Of a DNA stretch of 64,000 bases, positions 9,245 to 20,052 are shown one piece after another. A program made the translations under genes and the position numbers. The stretch spans positions 1-64,000 of the forward strand of contig NZ_FQVC01000004.1 of NCBI RefSeq assembly GCF_900128975.1. The letters run 5' to 3'. This DNA comes from Devosia limi DSM 17137. GTDB lineage: Bacteria > Pseudomonadota > Alphaproteobacteria > Rhizobiales > Devosiaceae. Positions within the stretch are counted from its first letter, which is position 1. The number at the start of each line of letters is the position of its first letter. The notes under the pieces were generated by a model. The model worked only from the letters and a program-made list of their open reading frames with translations. It did no database searches and was not told the origin of the DNA.

Positions 9245-9988
9245 CTAGAGCGGGTGCTGCATCCAGAGATTGGGCTCGATATAAGTGGCCCGATCGGCAG
9301 CGAGATCGACCTCGAGCGGTGCGAGGGCGCCAGCAATGGCGTAAAGCCCCGAGGCCGGGAAGCGCAGGCCGCTCCAGTCCTGCCATTGTGCAATTGTGCC
9401 GGTCATGGTCATCGAGGCCATGGCCGGGCCGATCACGGTGGCGCCAAGCGCCTCATGGGTGCGCAGCCAGGGGTCGAACGGCGTGCCATCGGGGCGGCGC
9501 CAGCCGCAATAGGTGGCAAAGTCCTGCAACGGATACAGCGACTTAAGGGTCGGACGAACCGGCGCCACCATGCTGGTGAGCCCTGCAGCATGGGCCGGCG
9601 GCTTCATAGCGCCAAGCAGACGTTCGGCCAGGCCGGTGCCACGATAAGCCGGGCGGATGGCGACGGAGAGGGCGGAGAGGGCATTGACCGGCATGCCCTG
9701 GCGCGCGGCGGTGACACCGAGTTCGAGCACGGCATCCCAGCCCTTATTGGGGAGTGGCGCATCGGGGTCGCGCCAGAACGGTACGCTGTTGCCGAGGCCG
9801 ACAACAGCCCCGCTCGCATCATCAACCGCAAGGGTCTGAAAATGAGCGAGCGCGGAAAGATAGAGATCATCCCAGTACTCGGTCAGCGCGGCGGTGATCA
9901 GATAGGCCGGCCAGATCTCTTCGCCCATGGCAGATGCCGAGGCGACGAGATCGGGCCGTTCGGCCACACTGATCAGGCTGACACTCAA
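9245..9988 (-). CDS. GNAT-like N-acetyltransferase, coupled to carA
   Basis: About 247 residues. A GNAT motif A is visible in the middle (ALSVAIRPAYRGTGLAERLLG), with preceding strands (LAVDDASGAVVGLGNSVPF). The C-terminal third is longer than in minimal GNATs and carries aromatic-rich sequence (WRRPDGTPFDPWLRTHEALG). The best start is the TTG complementary to 9986-9988, which overlaps the carA stop in a TTGA arrangement; a GTG at 9967 is an alternative. The gene therefore seems to be translated by coupling to carA. Function and substrate unknown. Confidence 0.75.
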   Translation of the reverse strand: MSVSLISVAERPDLVASASAMGEEIWPAYLITAALTEYWDDLYLSALAHFQTLAVDDASGAVVGLGNSVPFWRDPDAPLPNKGWDAVLELGVTAARQGMPVNALSALSVAIRPAYRGTGLAERLLGAMKPPAHAAGLTSMVAPVRPTLKSLYPLQDFATYCGWRRPDGTPFDPWLRTHEALGATVIGPAMASMTMTGTIAQWQDWSGLRFPASGLYAIAGALAPLEVDLAADRATYIEPNLWMQHPL

Positions 9989-11184
9989 GCCTTGGTGAAT
10001 TCCGGCTTGGTCTCGAGGCCCTTCTGGGCGCGGACGTGGTTGATGAAGCGCGTGAACAGGTAGTGGCTGTCGCGCGGGCCGGGGCTGGCTTCGGGATGGT
10101 ACTGCACCGAGAAGATCGGCTTGCCATCGACCGAGAGCCCGGCATTGGAGCCGTCGAACAGCGAGATATGGGTCTCGGTGACGCCAGCGGGCAGGCTTGC
10201 CTTGTCGACGGCGAAGCCATGGTTCATCGAGGTGATCTCGACCTTGCCGGTGGTCAGGTCCTTGACCGGATGATTGGCGCCGTGATGGCCCTGATGCATC
10301 TTGGACGTGGTGGCGCCGAGCGCGCGGCCGAGCAATTGGTGGCCGAGGCAGATGCCGAAGACCGGCTTGCCGGTTTCCATCAGCTTCTGGATGGTGGGCA
10401 CGGCATATTTGCCGGTCGCGGCCGGATCGCCGGGGCCGTTGGACAGGAAGATGCCATCGGGATTGTGCGAGAGAACGTCGGCAGCCGTGGCAGTGGCCGG
10501 AACCACCGTCACCTTGGCGCCCTGATCGGCGAGGCACCGCAGGATATTGCGCTTGGCGCCGTAATCGATGGCGACGATATGGAATTCAGGCTTGTCCAGC
10601 GTGCCGTAGCCTTCGCCCCACTTCCAGCCGGTCTGGTCCCAGTGATAGGTCTGGGCGGTGGTGACTTCCTTGGCCAGGTCGAGACCTTCAAGGCCTGGGA
10701 AGGCCTTGAGTTCGGCCATGATCGAGGCGTCGTGGAAATAGCCGTCCTCGGCGTGGGCGATGACGCCATTGGGCATGCCATGCTCGCGGATCTGGGCGGT
10801 CAGGGCGCGGGTGTCGATCCCGGTAATGCCGATAATGTTGCGCTTCTTGAGCCAGGCATCCAGCTTTTCAGCAGCGCGGTAGTTCGATGGGTTGGTGATG
10901 TCGGCCTTGAGCACGACACCGCGGACGCCCGAGAGCGCGGCCATGTTGACCGTCTCGATATCCTCGTCATTGGCGCCGACATTGCCGATATGGGGGAAGG
11001 TGAAGGTGACAATCTGGCCCGCATAGGACGGATCGGTCAGCACTTCCTGGTAGCCGGTCATGGCGGTGTTGAAGCAAACCTCACCCGCCGCATGGCCTTC
11101 GGCGCCAATGCCGTGGCCCTCAAGGCGCGTGCCATCGGCCAGGATCAGAAGGGCGGTCGCGGGTTTTTTCTGCCAGCCGGTCAC
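9985..11184 (-). CDS. carA: Carbamoyl-phosphate synthase small chain (glutaminase)
   Basis: Glutamine amidotransferase subunit that supplies ammonia to CarB for carbamoyl phosphate, feeding arginine and pyrimidine synthesis. 399 residues. The N-terminal CPSase domain is clear (NTAMTGYQEVLTDPSYAGQ, then PHIGNVGANDEDIE) and the class I glutaminase domain has the nucleophile Cys279 (GICLGHQLLG) with His363 and Glu365 in QYHPEASPGP. The start is a GTG at 11184 with TGGAGA upstream; the longer open frame upstream does not resemble the family. carB is not in the window. A GNAT gene is coupled to its 3' end. Together with the yqeY-like gene, dnaG and rpoD this is a familiar hyphomicrobial gene order. 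Confidence 0.97.
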   Translation of the reverse strand: MTGWQKKPATALLILADGTRLEGHGIGAEGHAAGEVCFNTAMTGYQEVLTDPSYAGQIVTFTFPHIGNVGANDEDIETVNMAALSGVRGVVLKADITNPSNYRAAEKLDAWLKKRNIIGITGIDTRALTAQIREHGMPNGVIAHAEDGYFHDASIMAELKAFPGLEGLDLAKEVTTAQTYHWDQTGWKWGEGYGTLDKPEFHIVAIDYGAKRNILRCLADQGAKVTVVPATATAADVLSHNPDGIFLSNGPGDPAATGKYAVPTIQKLMETGKPVFGICLGHQLLGRALGATTSKMHQGHHGANHPVKDLTTGKVEITSMNHGFAVDKASLPAGVTETHISLFDGSNAGLSVDGKPIFSVQYHPEASPGPRDSHYLFTRFINHVRAQKGLETKPEFTKA

Positions 11185-11482
11185 GGTGGGTCTCCAGGAT
11201 TGTTCTCGCACAAAATGTACCGGGCGGCTGAGGGCGCGTCCGTGACTTTGGCGTTTCGCTTTCGGTTGAGGCCTCCTCATAGAAGCAGCAAACCGGCTAC
11301 GCAAGGGGCGCAACACCATTTGTTCCGGGATATGAGAGGCAAAACCCGGCGGTTCAAGGGCATAGACCGCTTGCGGACATTGCGACGCAGGGGCCGCGCC
11401 GGGGCGCCAATATTGTACCAGCTTGGCAAGTCTGAGCCGAAAGTGCAGTATTCGTGCGGGTTTGAGGATGGAGGGAATCGTT

Positions 11483-12043
11483 ATGGTCGCGTTGGCCGCA
11501 ACAAGTAAGTCAAATGCGATGCCGATGGCACTGCGCGCCGGCATCATGGTGGTTGGTGGGTTGCTTGGCCTGTTCTGGCCATCAGGCGCACTGGCCACGC
11601 TGGTTACCATCGGCGGCGTGCTGATGATCCTGGATGGCGGGCTCGGCCTATGGCGCCTGGCATTTGCGCTGGAGCGGTCCTCGCAGTTCTGGGCTACGGT
11701 GGCGCGTGGCGCTGTGGCGGTAATCGCCGGCCTGATGATCGTGGGCTATCAACTCAGTTCCTCGGCGCTGGGTGAGTCGGGCCTTGTCACTACCATTGCC
11801 GTGCTTGCCCTGCTGGTGGCGGCGCTGGATCTCTATCTGGCAATCGCCAGCCGCGACACTGCCCCCAAGGGCAGCTTCTGGCCATCGCTGATGGGCGCGG
11901 CGCTCTATGCCGCATTCGGCCTGCTGCTGCTGTTTTTCCCGATTGCCGGGGCAATGACGCTGATCAAGATCGCCGGTGGCCTGATGCTCGCTTATGGCGT
12001 GTTTCTGATCTACAGCGTCTGGAACGTCACGCATACTGCGTGA
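11483..12043 (+). CDS. HdeD-family (DUF308) membrane protein, copy 1
   Basis: 186-residue inner-membrane protein with about six hydrophobic helices arranged as repeated short hairpins (for example MALRAGIMVVGGLLGLFWPSG and TLVTIGGVLMILDGGLGLW). This is the HdeD/DUF308 pattern; E. coli HdeD is linked to acid tolerance at high cell density, but a role here is not established. The start ATG at 11483 follows GAGGGA at proper spacing; a nearby ATG at 11468 has no such site. A paralogue lies at 14778. A strong intrinsic terminator follows the gene. The 298 bases between carA and this gene hold no recognisable element besides the two promoters they must contain. Confidence 0.85.
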   Translation: MVALAATSKSNAMPMALRAGIMVVGGLLGLFWPSGALATLVTIGGVLMILDGGLGLWRLAFALERSSQFWATVARGAVAVIAGLMIVGYQLSSSALGESGLVTTIAVLALLVAALDLYLAIASRDTAPKGSFWPSLMGAALYAAFGLLLLFFPIAGAMTLIKIAGGLMLAYGVFLIYSVWNVTHTA

Positions 12044-12093
12044 TTGAGAAATTGGCCGCGCCATACCATATGGGTGGCATAGGCTAGATTTGG

Positions 12094-12132
12094 GCCCCCG
12101 GCCGGCGATTGACGCCAGCCGGGGGCTGTTTT
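12094..12132 (+). terminator. Intrinsic terminator after HdeD copy 1
   Basis: A 14-base stem with one mismatch (GCCCCCGGC... against ...GCCGGGGGC), loop ATTGA, followed by TGTTTT. It ends just before the GatB/YqeY gene, which therefore needs its own promoter or readthrough. Confidence 0.8.
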
Positions 12133-12151
12133 GTTCGAAGAGGTAAAACAC

Positions 12152-12607
12152 ATGCGTGAAGAGATCAGTGAAAGCCTGAAAGTGGCACTCAAGGCTCGTG
12201 ACCAGCGTCGGACGGCGACGCTGCGGGCGATCAATTCCGCCATCCAGGACAAGGACATCGCCATCCGCACCGAGCAGCGGGGTCCGACGACAAATGAGGA
12301 AATCCTCTCGATCATTCAGAAGATGGTCAAGCAGCGCGAAGAGAGTTTTGCCATTTATGCGCAGGCCGGGCGCACGGACCTGGCGACTGTCGAGAAGGAA
12401 GAAATCGACATCCTCAACGAGTTCCTGCCCAAGGGGCTGACCGATGAGGAAGTCGAGGCGGCCATTCGTGCTGCCATCGCCACCACGGGCGCCGAGGGCG
12501 CCAAGGACATGGGCAAGGTGATCGCCCAGTTGAAGGTCGACTATCCCGGCCGGATCGATTTCGGCAAGGCCAGCGGCAAGGTCCGGGCTCTGCTGGCCGC
12601 CGGCTAG
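12152..12607 (+). CDS. GatB/YqeY domain-containing protein
   Basis: 151-residue cytosolic protein of the YqeY family, related to the tail domain of the GatB amidotransferase subunit that contacts tRNA. Visible family features are the N-terminal helix MREEISESLKVALKARDQRR, the TLRAINSAIQDKDI motif, the EEIDILNEFLPKGLTDEEVE hinge, and the C-terminal GKASGKVRALLA. Start ATG at 12152 follows GAAGAGG; the upstream TTG at 12131 is inside the preceding terminator's T run and is unlikely. In many hyphomicrobia this gene lies between carA and dnaG, as here. Confidence 0.93.
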   Translation: MREEISESLKVALKARDQRRTATLRAINSAIQDKDIAIRTEQRGPTTNEEILSIIQKMVKQREESFAIYAQAGRTDLATVEKEEIDILNEFLPKGLTDEEVEAAIRAAIATTGAEGAKDMGKVIAQLKVDYPGRIDFGKASGKVRALLAAG

Positions 12608-12616
12608 ATTGAATTG

Positions 12617-12643
12617 GGAGGCGCCATTCGGTGCCTCCTTTTT
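12617..12643 (+). terminator. Intrinsic terminator after the GatB/YqeY gene
   Basis: GGAGGCGCC pairs with GGTGCCTCC around ATTC (one G-T pair), followed by TTTTTG. Strong textbook terminator in front of the convergent HD-domain gene. Confidence 0.92.
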
Positions 12644-12647
12644 GTAT

Positions 12648-13289
12648 TCAGATCTCGTCGAGGAATTCTTCGAGAACACGGTGCAACCGTTGTTGCCGAA
12701 TGGTTGCCAGCTTGCGGCCTGCGGCGGTGTTGAAGCCGTCGACCAGCTTGAACAGCTTGGTCTGGAAATGATCGATGGCGAAGCGCCGGTCGTCATAGTC
12801 GCGATGCGCGGCCGTGGGGTCGGCGGGATCATAGAGGCCGCTGCCCATGCGTCCGGCGATGTAGAAGCAGCGCGCTGCCCCCACCATGCCGATGGCGTCC
12901 AACCGGTCGGCATCCTGCAGGATCTTGGCCTCCAGGGTTTCCGGCGCAATGCCCGCGGAAAAGCTATGGGTCAGGATGGCATGGGCGACTGCGGCAATTG
13001 CATCTTCGGCCCAGCCCAGTTCGCGCAACAGACCGCTGGCCTTATCAGCGGCGAGGGCCGAGGCCTGGGCGCGCAGGGGGGAGTTCTTTTCAACCGCGAC
13101 GCAATCGTGCAGCAGGGTGGCGGCGGCGAGGATCTCGCCTTTGCCGCCCTCGGCGGCGTGAATGGCGCGGGCATTTTTCCAGACCCGCTGCAGGTGCGCG
13201 ACGTCATGGGAGCCGTCGTCACCCGAGACGGCGTGCGGCAGCAATTGGTCGGCAAGGTGCTGGTAGGGGGCGAAGGCGATAGCGGACAT
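12648..13289 (-). CDS. HD-domain phosphohydrolase
   Basis: 213-residue protein of the HD superfamily (YedJ-like subgroup). The metal-binding motifs are in order: H in DVAHLQRVWKNA, the HD pair in AATLLHDCVAV, a further H in AHAILTHSFSAG, and D in ILQDADRLDAIGMVGAARCF. This layout fits a metal-dependent phosphohydrolase acting on nucleotides or a related phosphate ester. Start ATG at 13289; a longer frame to 13340 runs into the neighbouring terminator. Single gene, convergent with the yqeY-like gene. Confidence 0.9.
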   Translation of the reverse strand: MSAIAFAPYQHLADQLLPHAVSGDDGSHDVAHLQRVWKNARAIHAAEGGKGEILAAATLLHDCVAVEKNSPLRAQASALAADKASGLLRELGWAEDAIAAVAHAILTHSFSAGIAPETLEAKILQDADRLDAIGMVGAARCFYIAGRMGSGLYDPADPTAAHRDYDDRRFAIDHFQTKLFKLVDGFNTAAGRKLATIRQQRLHRVLEEFLDEI

Positions 13290-13337
13290 TATTGGCTCCG
13301 TCGAAGGCGCGAAGCTCATCCGAGTCGGTGGGTCGCG

Positions 13338-13379
13338 CAAAGCGAAAAAGGCGGACCGGAGCCCGCCGTTTTCGCTTTG
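13338..13379 (-). terminator. Terminator of the MFS transporter gene
   Basis: A long interrupted inverted repeat: AAAGCGAAAA with TTTTCGCTTT on the outside and GGCGG with CCGCC inside. It directly follows the MFS stop on the minus strand and can work in both directions. Confidence 0.8.
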
Positions 13380-14573
13380 CTATTCGGCAGGAACCCCGCT
13401 GAGCGCCGGCGGCGGGGTGGCGCCACTGCGCTTTTCCCAGACATAGGAGAGGACGGCGATGGCAACTGCAAGTAGCAGAGCGCCAGCCCCGATCCAGGGC
13501 AGGTTGCGATAGCCAAAGCCGTTTTCCAGCAGCGCCGCGCCCAGTACAGCGCCAATGGCGATGCCGATATTGAAGCCGGTCGGGATCAGGGCCGAGGCCA
13601 GATTGGGCGCATCAGCCGCCCAGGCCAGCACGCGGGACTGCACCGGCGAGCCGAAGGCGAAGTTGACGCCGCCCCAGGCGATGACGGTGACGGCCATGAC
13701 AATCGCATAGGGGCTGGCAAAGTAGATCGCCATGTAGATGGCAGCCTGCAGCAGCATGATGACGATCAGCGACGGCATCAATTTCCAGTCGGCGAGGCGC
13801 CCGCCGATGAACACGCCAATTGTGGAGCCGACGCCGAACAGCAGCAGGATCCAGGGCACGGTGTCCTTGTCGAGCATGGTTATTTCGATGAGCAGCGGGG
13901 CGATATAGGTGAACAGGCTGTATTGCCCGATCATCACCAGCACGACGATGGCCAGCGAGGTGACGATCTGCTGGCGGCCCAGCGCCTTGAATTCGCGCAT
14001 GAAGCTGCCGGTCGTGGCGCCCTGGCCGGCAGAGGCCGGCAGGAACAGCGCAGTGGCGATGGTGGCGAGCAGGCCGAGGACGCCAACGGCCCAGAAGGTG
14101 GCGCGCCAGCCCAGGGCATTGCCGATGGCGGTGCCGGCGGGAACGCCCAGAATATTGGAGACGGTGAGGCCGGACAGGATCAGTGCCACGGCAAAGCCGC
14201 GACGATCCTCGGGGACAAGGCTGACGGCGACGATGGCAGCAATGCCGAAATAGGTGCCGTGGACCACCGAGACGATGACGCGCGCGGCCATCAGTAGCTC
14301 GAATGTCGGGGCGATGGCGCAGAGGACCTGACCGAAGGTGAAGCTGGCGCCCAGCAGCAGGATCAGGGTCTTGCGGCTCAGCTTCTTGGTCAGCACCGCC
14401 AGGACCGGGCCGCCAATGGCGATGCCGATGGCGTAGCCCGAAATCAGGAAGCCAGCGACGGGAATGCTGATGCCAAGGCCGCTGGCGACATCAGGCAGAA
14501 TGCCGGCAATGACGAACTCGGCCGTGCCGAATGCAAGTGCGGCAAGGAACAGGGCGATAAGGGGCAGGGACAT
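13380..14573 (-). CDS. MFS transporter (DHA1-type efflux)
   Basis: 397-residue inner-membrane permease with 12 predicted helices. The loop between helices 2 and 3 holds the MFS signature-like LTKKLSRKTLILLLG, and the DHA1 motif C region appears as GLTVSNILGVPAGTAIG. The N-terminal FGTAEFVIAGILPDVASGLG is characteristic of the AraJ/YdhP sugar- or drug-efflux branch. It is monocistronic: a terminator follows, and about 200 bases separate its start from the divergent HdeD copy 2. Substrate cannot be given. Confidence 0.93.
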   Translation of the reverse strand: MSLPLIALFLAALAFGTAEFVIAGILPDVASGLGISIPVAGFLISGYAIGIAIGGPVLAVLTKKLSRKTLILLLGASFTFGQVLCAIAPTFELLMAARVIVSVVHGTYFGIAAIVAVSLVPEDRRGFAVALILSGLTVSNILGVPAGTAIGNALGWRATFWAVGVLGLLATIATALFLPASAGQGATTGSFMREFKALGRQQIVTSLAIVVLVMIGQYSLFTYIAPLLIEITMLDKDTVPWILLLFGVGSTIGVFIGGRLADWKLMPSLIVIMLLQAAIYMAIYFASPYAIVMAVTVIAWGGVNFAFGSPVQSRVLAWAADAPNLASALIPTGFNIGIAIGAVLGAALLENGFGYRNLPWIGAGALLLAVAIAVLSYVWEKRSGATPPPALSGVPAE

Positions 14574-14777
14574 GAATCAATCCGCCACGGGCGGGCCTCG
14601 ATGGAAGAGGGGTCAAACCACACCAGCCGCCGGCAGGCAATGAACAAGTTCTCCAACGCGTGATAGTTTCTGTCACCGCACGGTAATGACTTGCTTTTTG
14701 GTGTTTGGACCGTCGCAAGGCTGGGCTAAGCTCGCATGGGGACTCGACGGGGGTCCGTCACAACGGAGGGTTCGACT

Positions 14778-15350
14778 ATGGCGGTTTCGTCCAATATGGC
14801 CAACCGGTTTGCATTCGCGACAGCCTTGCGCGGTCTGCTGATGTTGCTGGCTGGTATCTATGCCGTGTTCTGGCCAGCGCAGGCCCTAACCGTGCTGGTC
14901 CTGGCCGGTGGTATCCTGCTGGTTATCGACGGGCTGCTGGGCCTGTGGAGCCTGACTTTTGGCGGCGGCAAGAGCGGCAATTACTGGTTCGACGTGGTGG
15001 CCAACGTGCTGTCGCTGATCCTGGGCGTGCTGATCCTGATCAGTCCCTGGATTGCCACGGTGCTGACCGCGACATTCCTGGTTTATCTGGTGGCCCTGTC
15101 GGCGCTGATCGTCGGCGGCATGCAGATTTACATCATCATCAAGGAGCGTGACAGCTATGCGCGCATCTGGCCGGTGCTGCTGTCGGGCGCGATCTATGTG
15201 CTGTTCGGTATCGCGCTGTTCCTGGCGCCGCTGTTCAGCGCCGTGCTGCTGGTGGTGTTCTCCGGCATCCTGCTGATCTTCTTCTCGTTCGGCCTGTTCG
15301 GCTGGGCCTGGCGCCTGCACAAGATCGGCAAGGCAGTTGAGTCAGTCTAG
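14778..15350 (+). CDS. HdeD-family (DUF308) membrane protein, copy 2
   Basis: 190-residue six-helix membrane protein clearly paralogous to the protein at 11483: the same ALRG-LLMLLAGI, FWPAQALTVLVLAGG and LVIDGLLGLWSL blocks recur. Start ATG at 14778 follows GGAGGG. The 3' end overlaps the convergent small gene at 15347 by four bases. Divergent from the MFS gene. Function beyond family membership (stress or acid tolerance in enterobacteria) is not known. Confidence 0.87.
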   Translation: MAVSSNMANRFAFATALRGLLMLLAGIYAVFWPAQALTVLVLAGGILLVIDGLLGLWSLTFGGGKSGNYWFDVVANVLSLILGVLILISPWIATVLTATFLVYLVALSALIVGGMQIYIIIKERDSYARIWPVLLSGAIYVLFGIALFLAPLFSAVLLVVFSGILLIFFSFGLFGWAWRLHKIGKAVESV

Positions 15351-15718
15351 CGATAGATGATCGTGACACCGGCAGGTTGATCCTGCCGGTGGATTTGTGC
15401 ATCGGGCGGCAGTGTCAGCTCGAGATTGCCAAAACCATCCCAGCGCGGATCGAGGTCATGATTGCCTTCGACCGACAGGAAACCGGTGGCATCATTGGCG
15501 AGCGCCTGGCCGACAGGCAGGATCGCAGCCTCGGTATTGGCGCCGCATGCGCCTGAAAACACCACCAATTGCCTGCTACCATCGGGCGCTGCCACAGTCT
15601 GGGTGACGTTATTGCCGCATTCGGGCACGAGGCCGACCAGAAACCACAATAGGGCGCCGACCAGAAGGCCGGGCACCAGGGCCAGGGCGAGAAGGCTAAA
15701 CTGCCTGGATTTGCGCAT
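15347..15718 (-). CDS. Small exported or membrane-anchored protein, DUF5412-like
   Basis: 123 residues. An N-terminal basic end and one long hydrophobic segment (LLALALVPGLLVGALLWFLVG, about residues 8-28) precede a soluble domain with two cysteines: ECGNNVTQTVAAPDGSRQ and VVFSGACGANTEAA. The pattern of a Cys, then PDG, then VVF-x-x-x-CGA is what I remember from DUF5412-type proteins; the match is from memory and not certain. The two cysteines may form a periplasmic disulfide. Start ATG at 15718; upstream in-frame codons look non-coding. Divergent from dnaG. Confidence 0.6.
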   Translation of the reverse strand: MRKSRQFSLLALALVPGLLVGALLWFLVGLVPECGNNVTQTVAAPDGSRQLVVFSGACGANTEAAILPVGQALANDATGFLSVEGNHDLDPRWDGFGNLELTLPPDAQIHRQDQPAGVTIIYR

Positions 15719-15798
15719 AGGGATCGATCTCGCGATTTGAGCCTGTGGAAAAACGCGCGACAGGTGACTTGCGCGCTCCGAGTGCTTACTTACACCAA

Positions 15799-17751
15799 AT
15801 GCGCTTTTCCGATCAGTTCCTCGACGAGATCCGTCAGCGCCTGCCGATAACGCAGGTGGTGGGCGAACACGTGCTTTGGGACAAGAAAAAAAGCCAGCCG
15901 GGGCGCGGCGATATGTGGGCCTGTTGCCCATTCCATGGGGAAAAGAGCCCAAGCTTTCACGCCGATGACAGACGCGGCATCTATCACTGCTTTGGTTGTG
16001 GCGTGAGCGGCGACCACTTTCGCTTCCTCACCGAAAAGGCGGGCATGAGCTTCCCCGAGGCAGTGGAGAAGCTGGCCGGCATGGCTGGCGTGCCGATGCC
16101 GGCGCGCGACGAGCGGGTGGAAAAGCGCGAGGCGGCGCAGCGCTCGCTGATCGACGTGATGGAACTGGCGACCAAATATTTCGAAGCGGCGCTGCAGCAC
16201 AATATCGGGGCGCGGGCGCGCGGTTATCTGTTCGATCGCGGCGTTTCCGCGCAGAGCCAGACCCGTTTCCGGGTCGGCTTTGCTCCAGACAGCCGCAACG
16301 GGCTCAAGGAACATCTGGCGCAGAACGGGGTATCAGCGCAGGACATGGTCGCCACCGGGCTGGTGGCGAGCCGGGAGGATGACCCGCTGACCTATGATCG
16401 GTTCCGCAATCGCGTGATGTTCCCGATCATGGATTTCCGCGGTCGGGTCATCGCTTTTGGCGGGCGGGCGCTGTCGGCCGATGTGCCGGCGAAATATCTC
16501 AACTCGCCCGAGACCGAACTCTTTCACAAGCGGCAGACGCTGTATAACGGGCAGATGGCCCGGCAGGCGGCGCGCGATGGCAAGAGCGTGGTGGTGGTCG
16601 AAGGCTATCTCGACGTGATTGCAGCGGTTTCGGCCGGGTTCGAGGGCACGGTGGCGCCGCTGGGCACCGCGCTGACTGAAGAGCATGTGCAATTGCTGTG
16701 GCGGATGAGCGATACGCCGATCCTGTGCTTTGATGGTGACAAGGCGGGGCTGAAGGCGGCCGAGCGCGCCGCCGATATCGTCCTGCCCCATCTCAAGCCC
16801 GGCCAGACCGTCAAGATCGCCACGCTGCCGGAGGGGCTCGACCCAGACGATCTGATCAAGGCGCAGGGGCGGCAGGCCTTTGCCGACGTGCTCGACCGGG
16901 CGCGCAGCCTCTCGGATGTGATCTGGAGCCTGGAGACCGGCGGGCTGGTGCCCGAAGCGCCTGAAGAACGCGCCGCGCTTCAGGCACGGCTGCGCGAGCG
17001 CGCCAATTCCATCCAGGACAGCTCTGTGCGCTTTCATTACGGGCAGGCCTTTGACGAAAAGCTCAAGGCGTTCTTTGCCCCGAGCCGGCAGGGGCGGTTC
17101 GAGCCGCGCGGTGGCAGGCCGGCCTATGGACAGGGCAAATCCTATGGGCAAAGCGGCGCCTATGGTTTCCCGTCTCGTGGAACGCCGCGGCTGGTGGTGT
17201 CCGATACACTGCGCAATTCGCGCCTGCTCAAGCCCAGTGCCGGGGCCGATGCCTCGCCACGCGAGGCGGCGATCATCCTGAGTCTGGTCAATCACCCGGC
17301 TCTGGTGGAAGAAAAATTCGAAACGCTGGCGGCGATCGATTTTGAGACACCTGCGGCTCACAAGGTTTTGAGCGAAATTCTGGCGCTGGTGGTGCGGCAT
17401 CACGATATTTCTCCGGCCGACCTGCGCTCGGCGCTCGGCGTGCGCGGACATGGCGAAGCGCTGGACAGAATGTCGCAGGTACTGAGTCGGCAGGGTGTGT
17501 GGCAAATATCGGCCGAGATCGCCCAAATCGATGCCGAGACCGGTTTGAGTCACGCGCTGGCCTTGCATAACAAGAAAGTTCAGCTAAATAAGGAACTCAA
17601 GGCAGCCGAAGCGGCGCTGGGCGAAGACCCGAGCGAAGAAACCTTTGAAAGGCTGCGGGACATCAAGAACCAGATTACCACTGTCGATGGCACAGAGGCA
17701 TTGATCGAAGGATTTGGTTCGTTATCGGGACGCGCGACACGCAGTTTTTAG
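15799..17751 (+). CDS. dnaG: DNA primase
   Basis: Synthesises RNA primers for replication. 650 residues from the ATG at 15799 (MRFSDQFLDEIRQRLP, the conserved family start). The CHC2 zinc finger uses Cys43, His46, Cys64 and Cys67 (CPFHGEKS and CFGCGVSGD). The catalytic core contains YLFDRGVS, the TOPRIM motifs VVVVEGYLDVIA and CFDGDKAGLKAA, and PEGLDPDDLI. The C-terminal helicase-binding part is divergent, as usual. It is followed after 192 bases by rpoD, the alphaproteobacterial form of the macromolecular-synthesis operon without rpsU. In-frame starts upstream to 15745 are not supported. Confidence 0.98.
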   Translation: MRFSDQFLDEIRQRLPITQVVGEHVLWDKKKSQPGRGDMWACCPFHGEKSPSFHADDRRGIYHCFGCGVSGDHFRFLTEKAGMSFPEAVEKLAGMAGVPMPARDERVEKREAAQRSLIDVMELATKYFEAALQHNIGARARGYLFDRGVSAQSQTRFRVGFAPDSRNGLKEHLAQNGVSAQDMVATGLVASREDDPLTYDRFRNRVMFPIMDFRGRVIAFGGRALSADVPAKYLNSPETELFHKRQTLYNGQMARQAARDGKSVVVVEGYLDVIAAVSAGFEGTVAPLGTALTEEHVQLLWRMSDTPILCFDGDKAGLKAAERAADIVLPHLKPGQTVKIATLPEGLDPDDLIKAQGRQAFADVLDRARSLSDVIWSLETGGLVPEAPEERAALQARLRERANSIQDSSVRFHYGQAFDEKLKAFFAPSRQGRFEPRGGRPAYGQGKSYGQSGAYGFPSRGTPRLVVSDTLRNSRLLKPSAGADASPREAAIILSLVNHPALVEEKFETLAAIDFETPAAHKVLSEILALVVRHHDISPADLRSALGVRGHGEALDRMSQVLSRQGVWQISAEIAQIDAETGLSHALALHNKKVQLNKELKAAEAALGEDPSEETFERLRDIKNQITTVDGTEALIEGFGSLSGRATRSF

Positions 17752-17943
17752 GGTTGAGAGCCTGAAAACCTGCGAGTACGCGCGGTTTTGCATATGGCGA
17801 AGTATGTAAGATCCTCCGATGCGAGCCCGGTAGAACCGCCGCACGTTAACTCTTGGTTTACCGAACCTTTACCTTGCCTTGAGTTGTCACCACTTATGAC
17901 CTTACCGGCACCCGGCCGCTGACGGGTCCCGACGGAGCACACG

Positions 17944-20004
<2,061 letters not shown>

Positions 20005-20011
20005 TATTGCA

Positions 20012-20040
20012 GGCCGGCTCCCGAAAGATCGGGGGCCGGT
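20012..20040 (+). terminator. Hairpin after rpoD
   Basis: GGCCGGCTCCCGA pairs with TCGGGGGCCGG around AAGA (one G-T pair). No T run follows, so it could be an incomplete terminator allowing readthrough into the small genes downstream. Confidence 0.55.
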
Positions 20041-20052
20041 GAGCATGACCAA

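Noticed and set aside
17752..17943. Consensus promoter for rpoD
   Set aside because: Several TTGAGT- and TTATGA-like words occur but none has a convincing partner at correct spacing.
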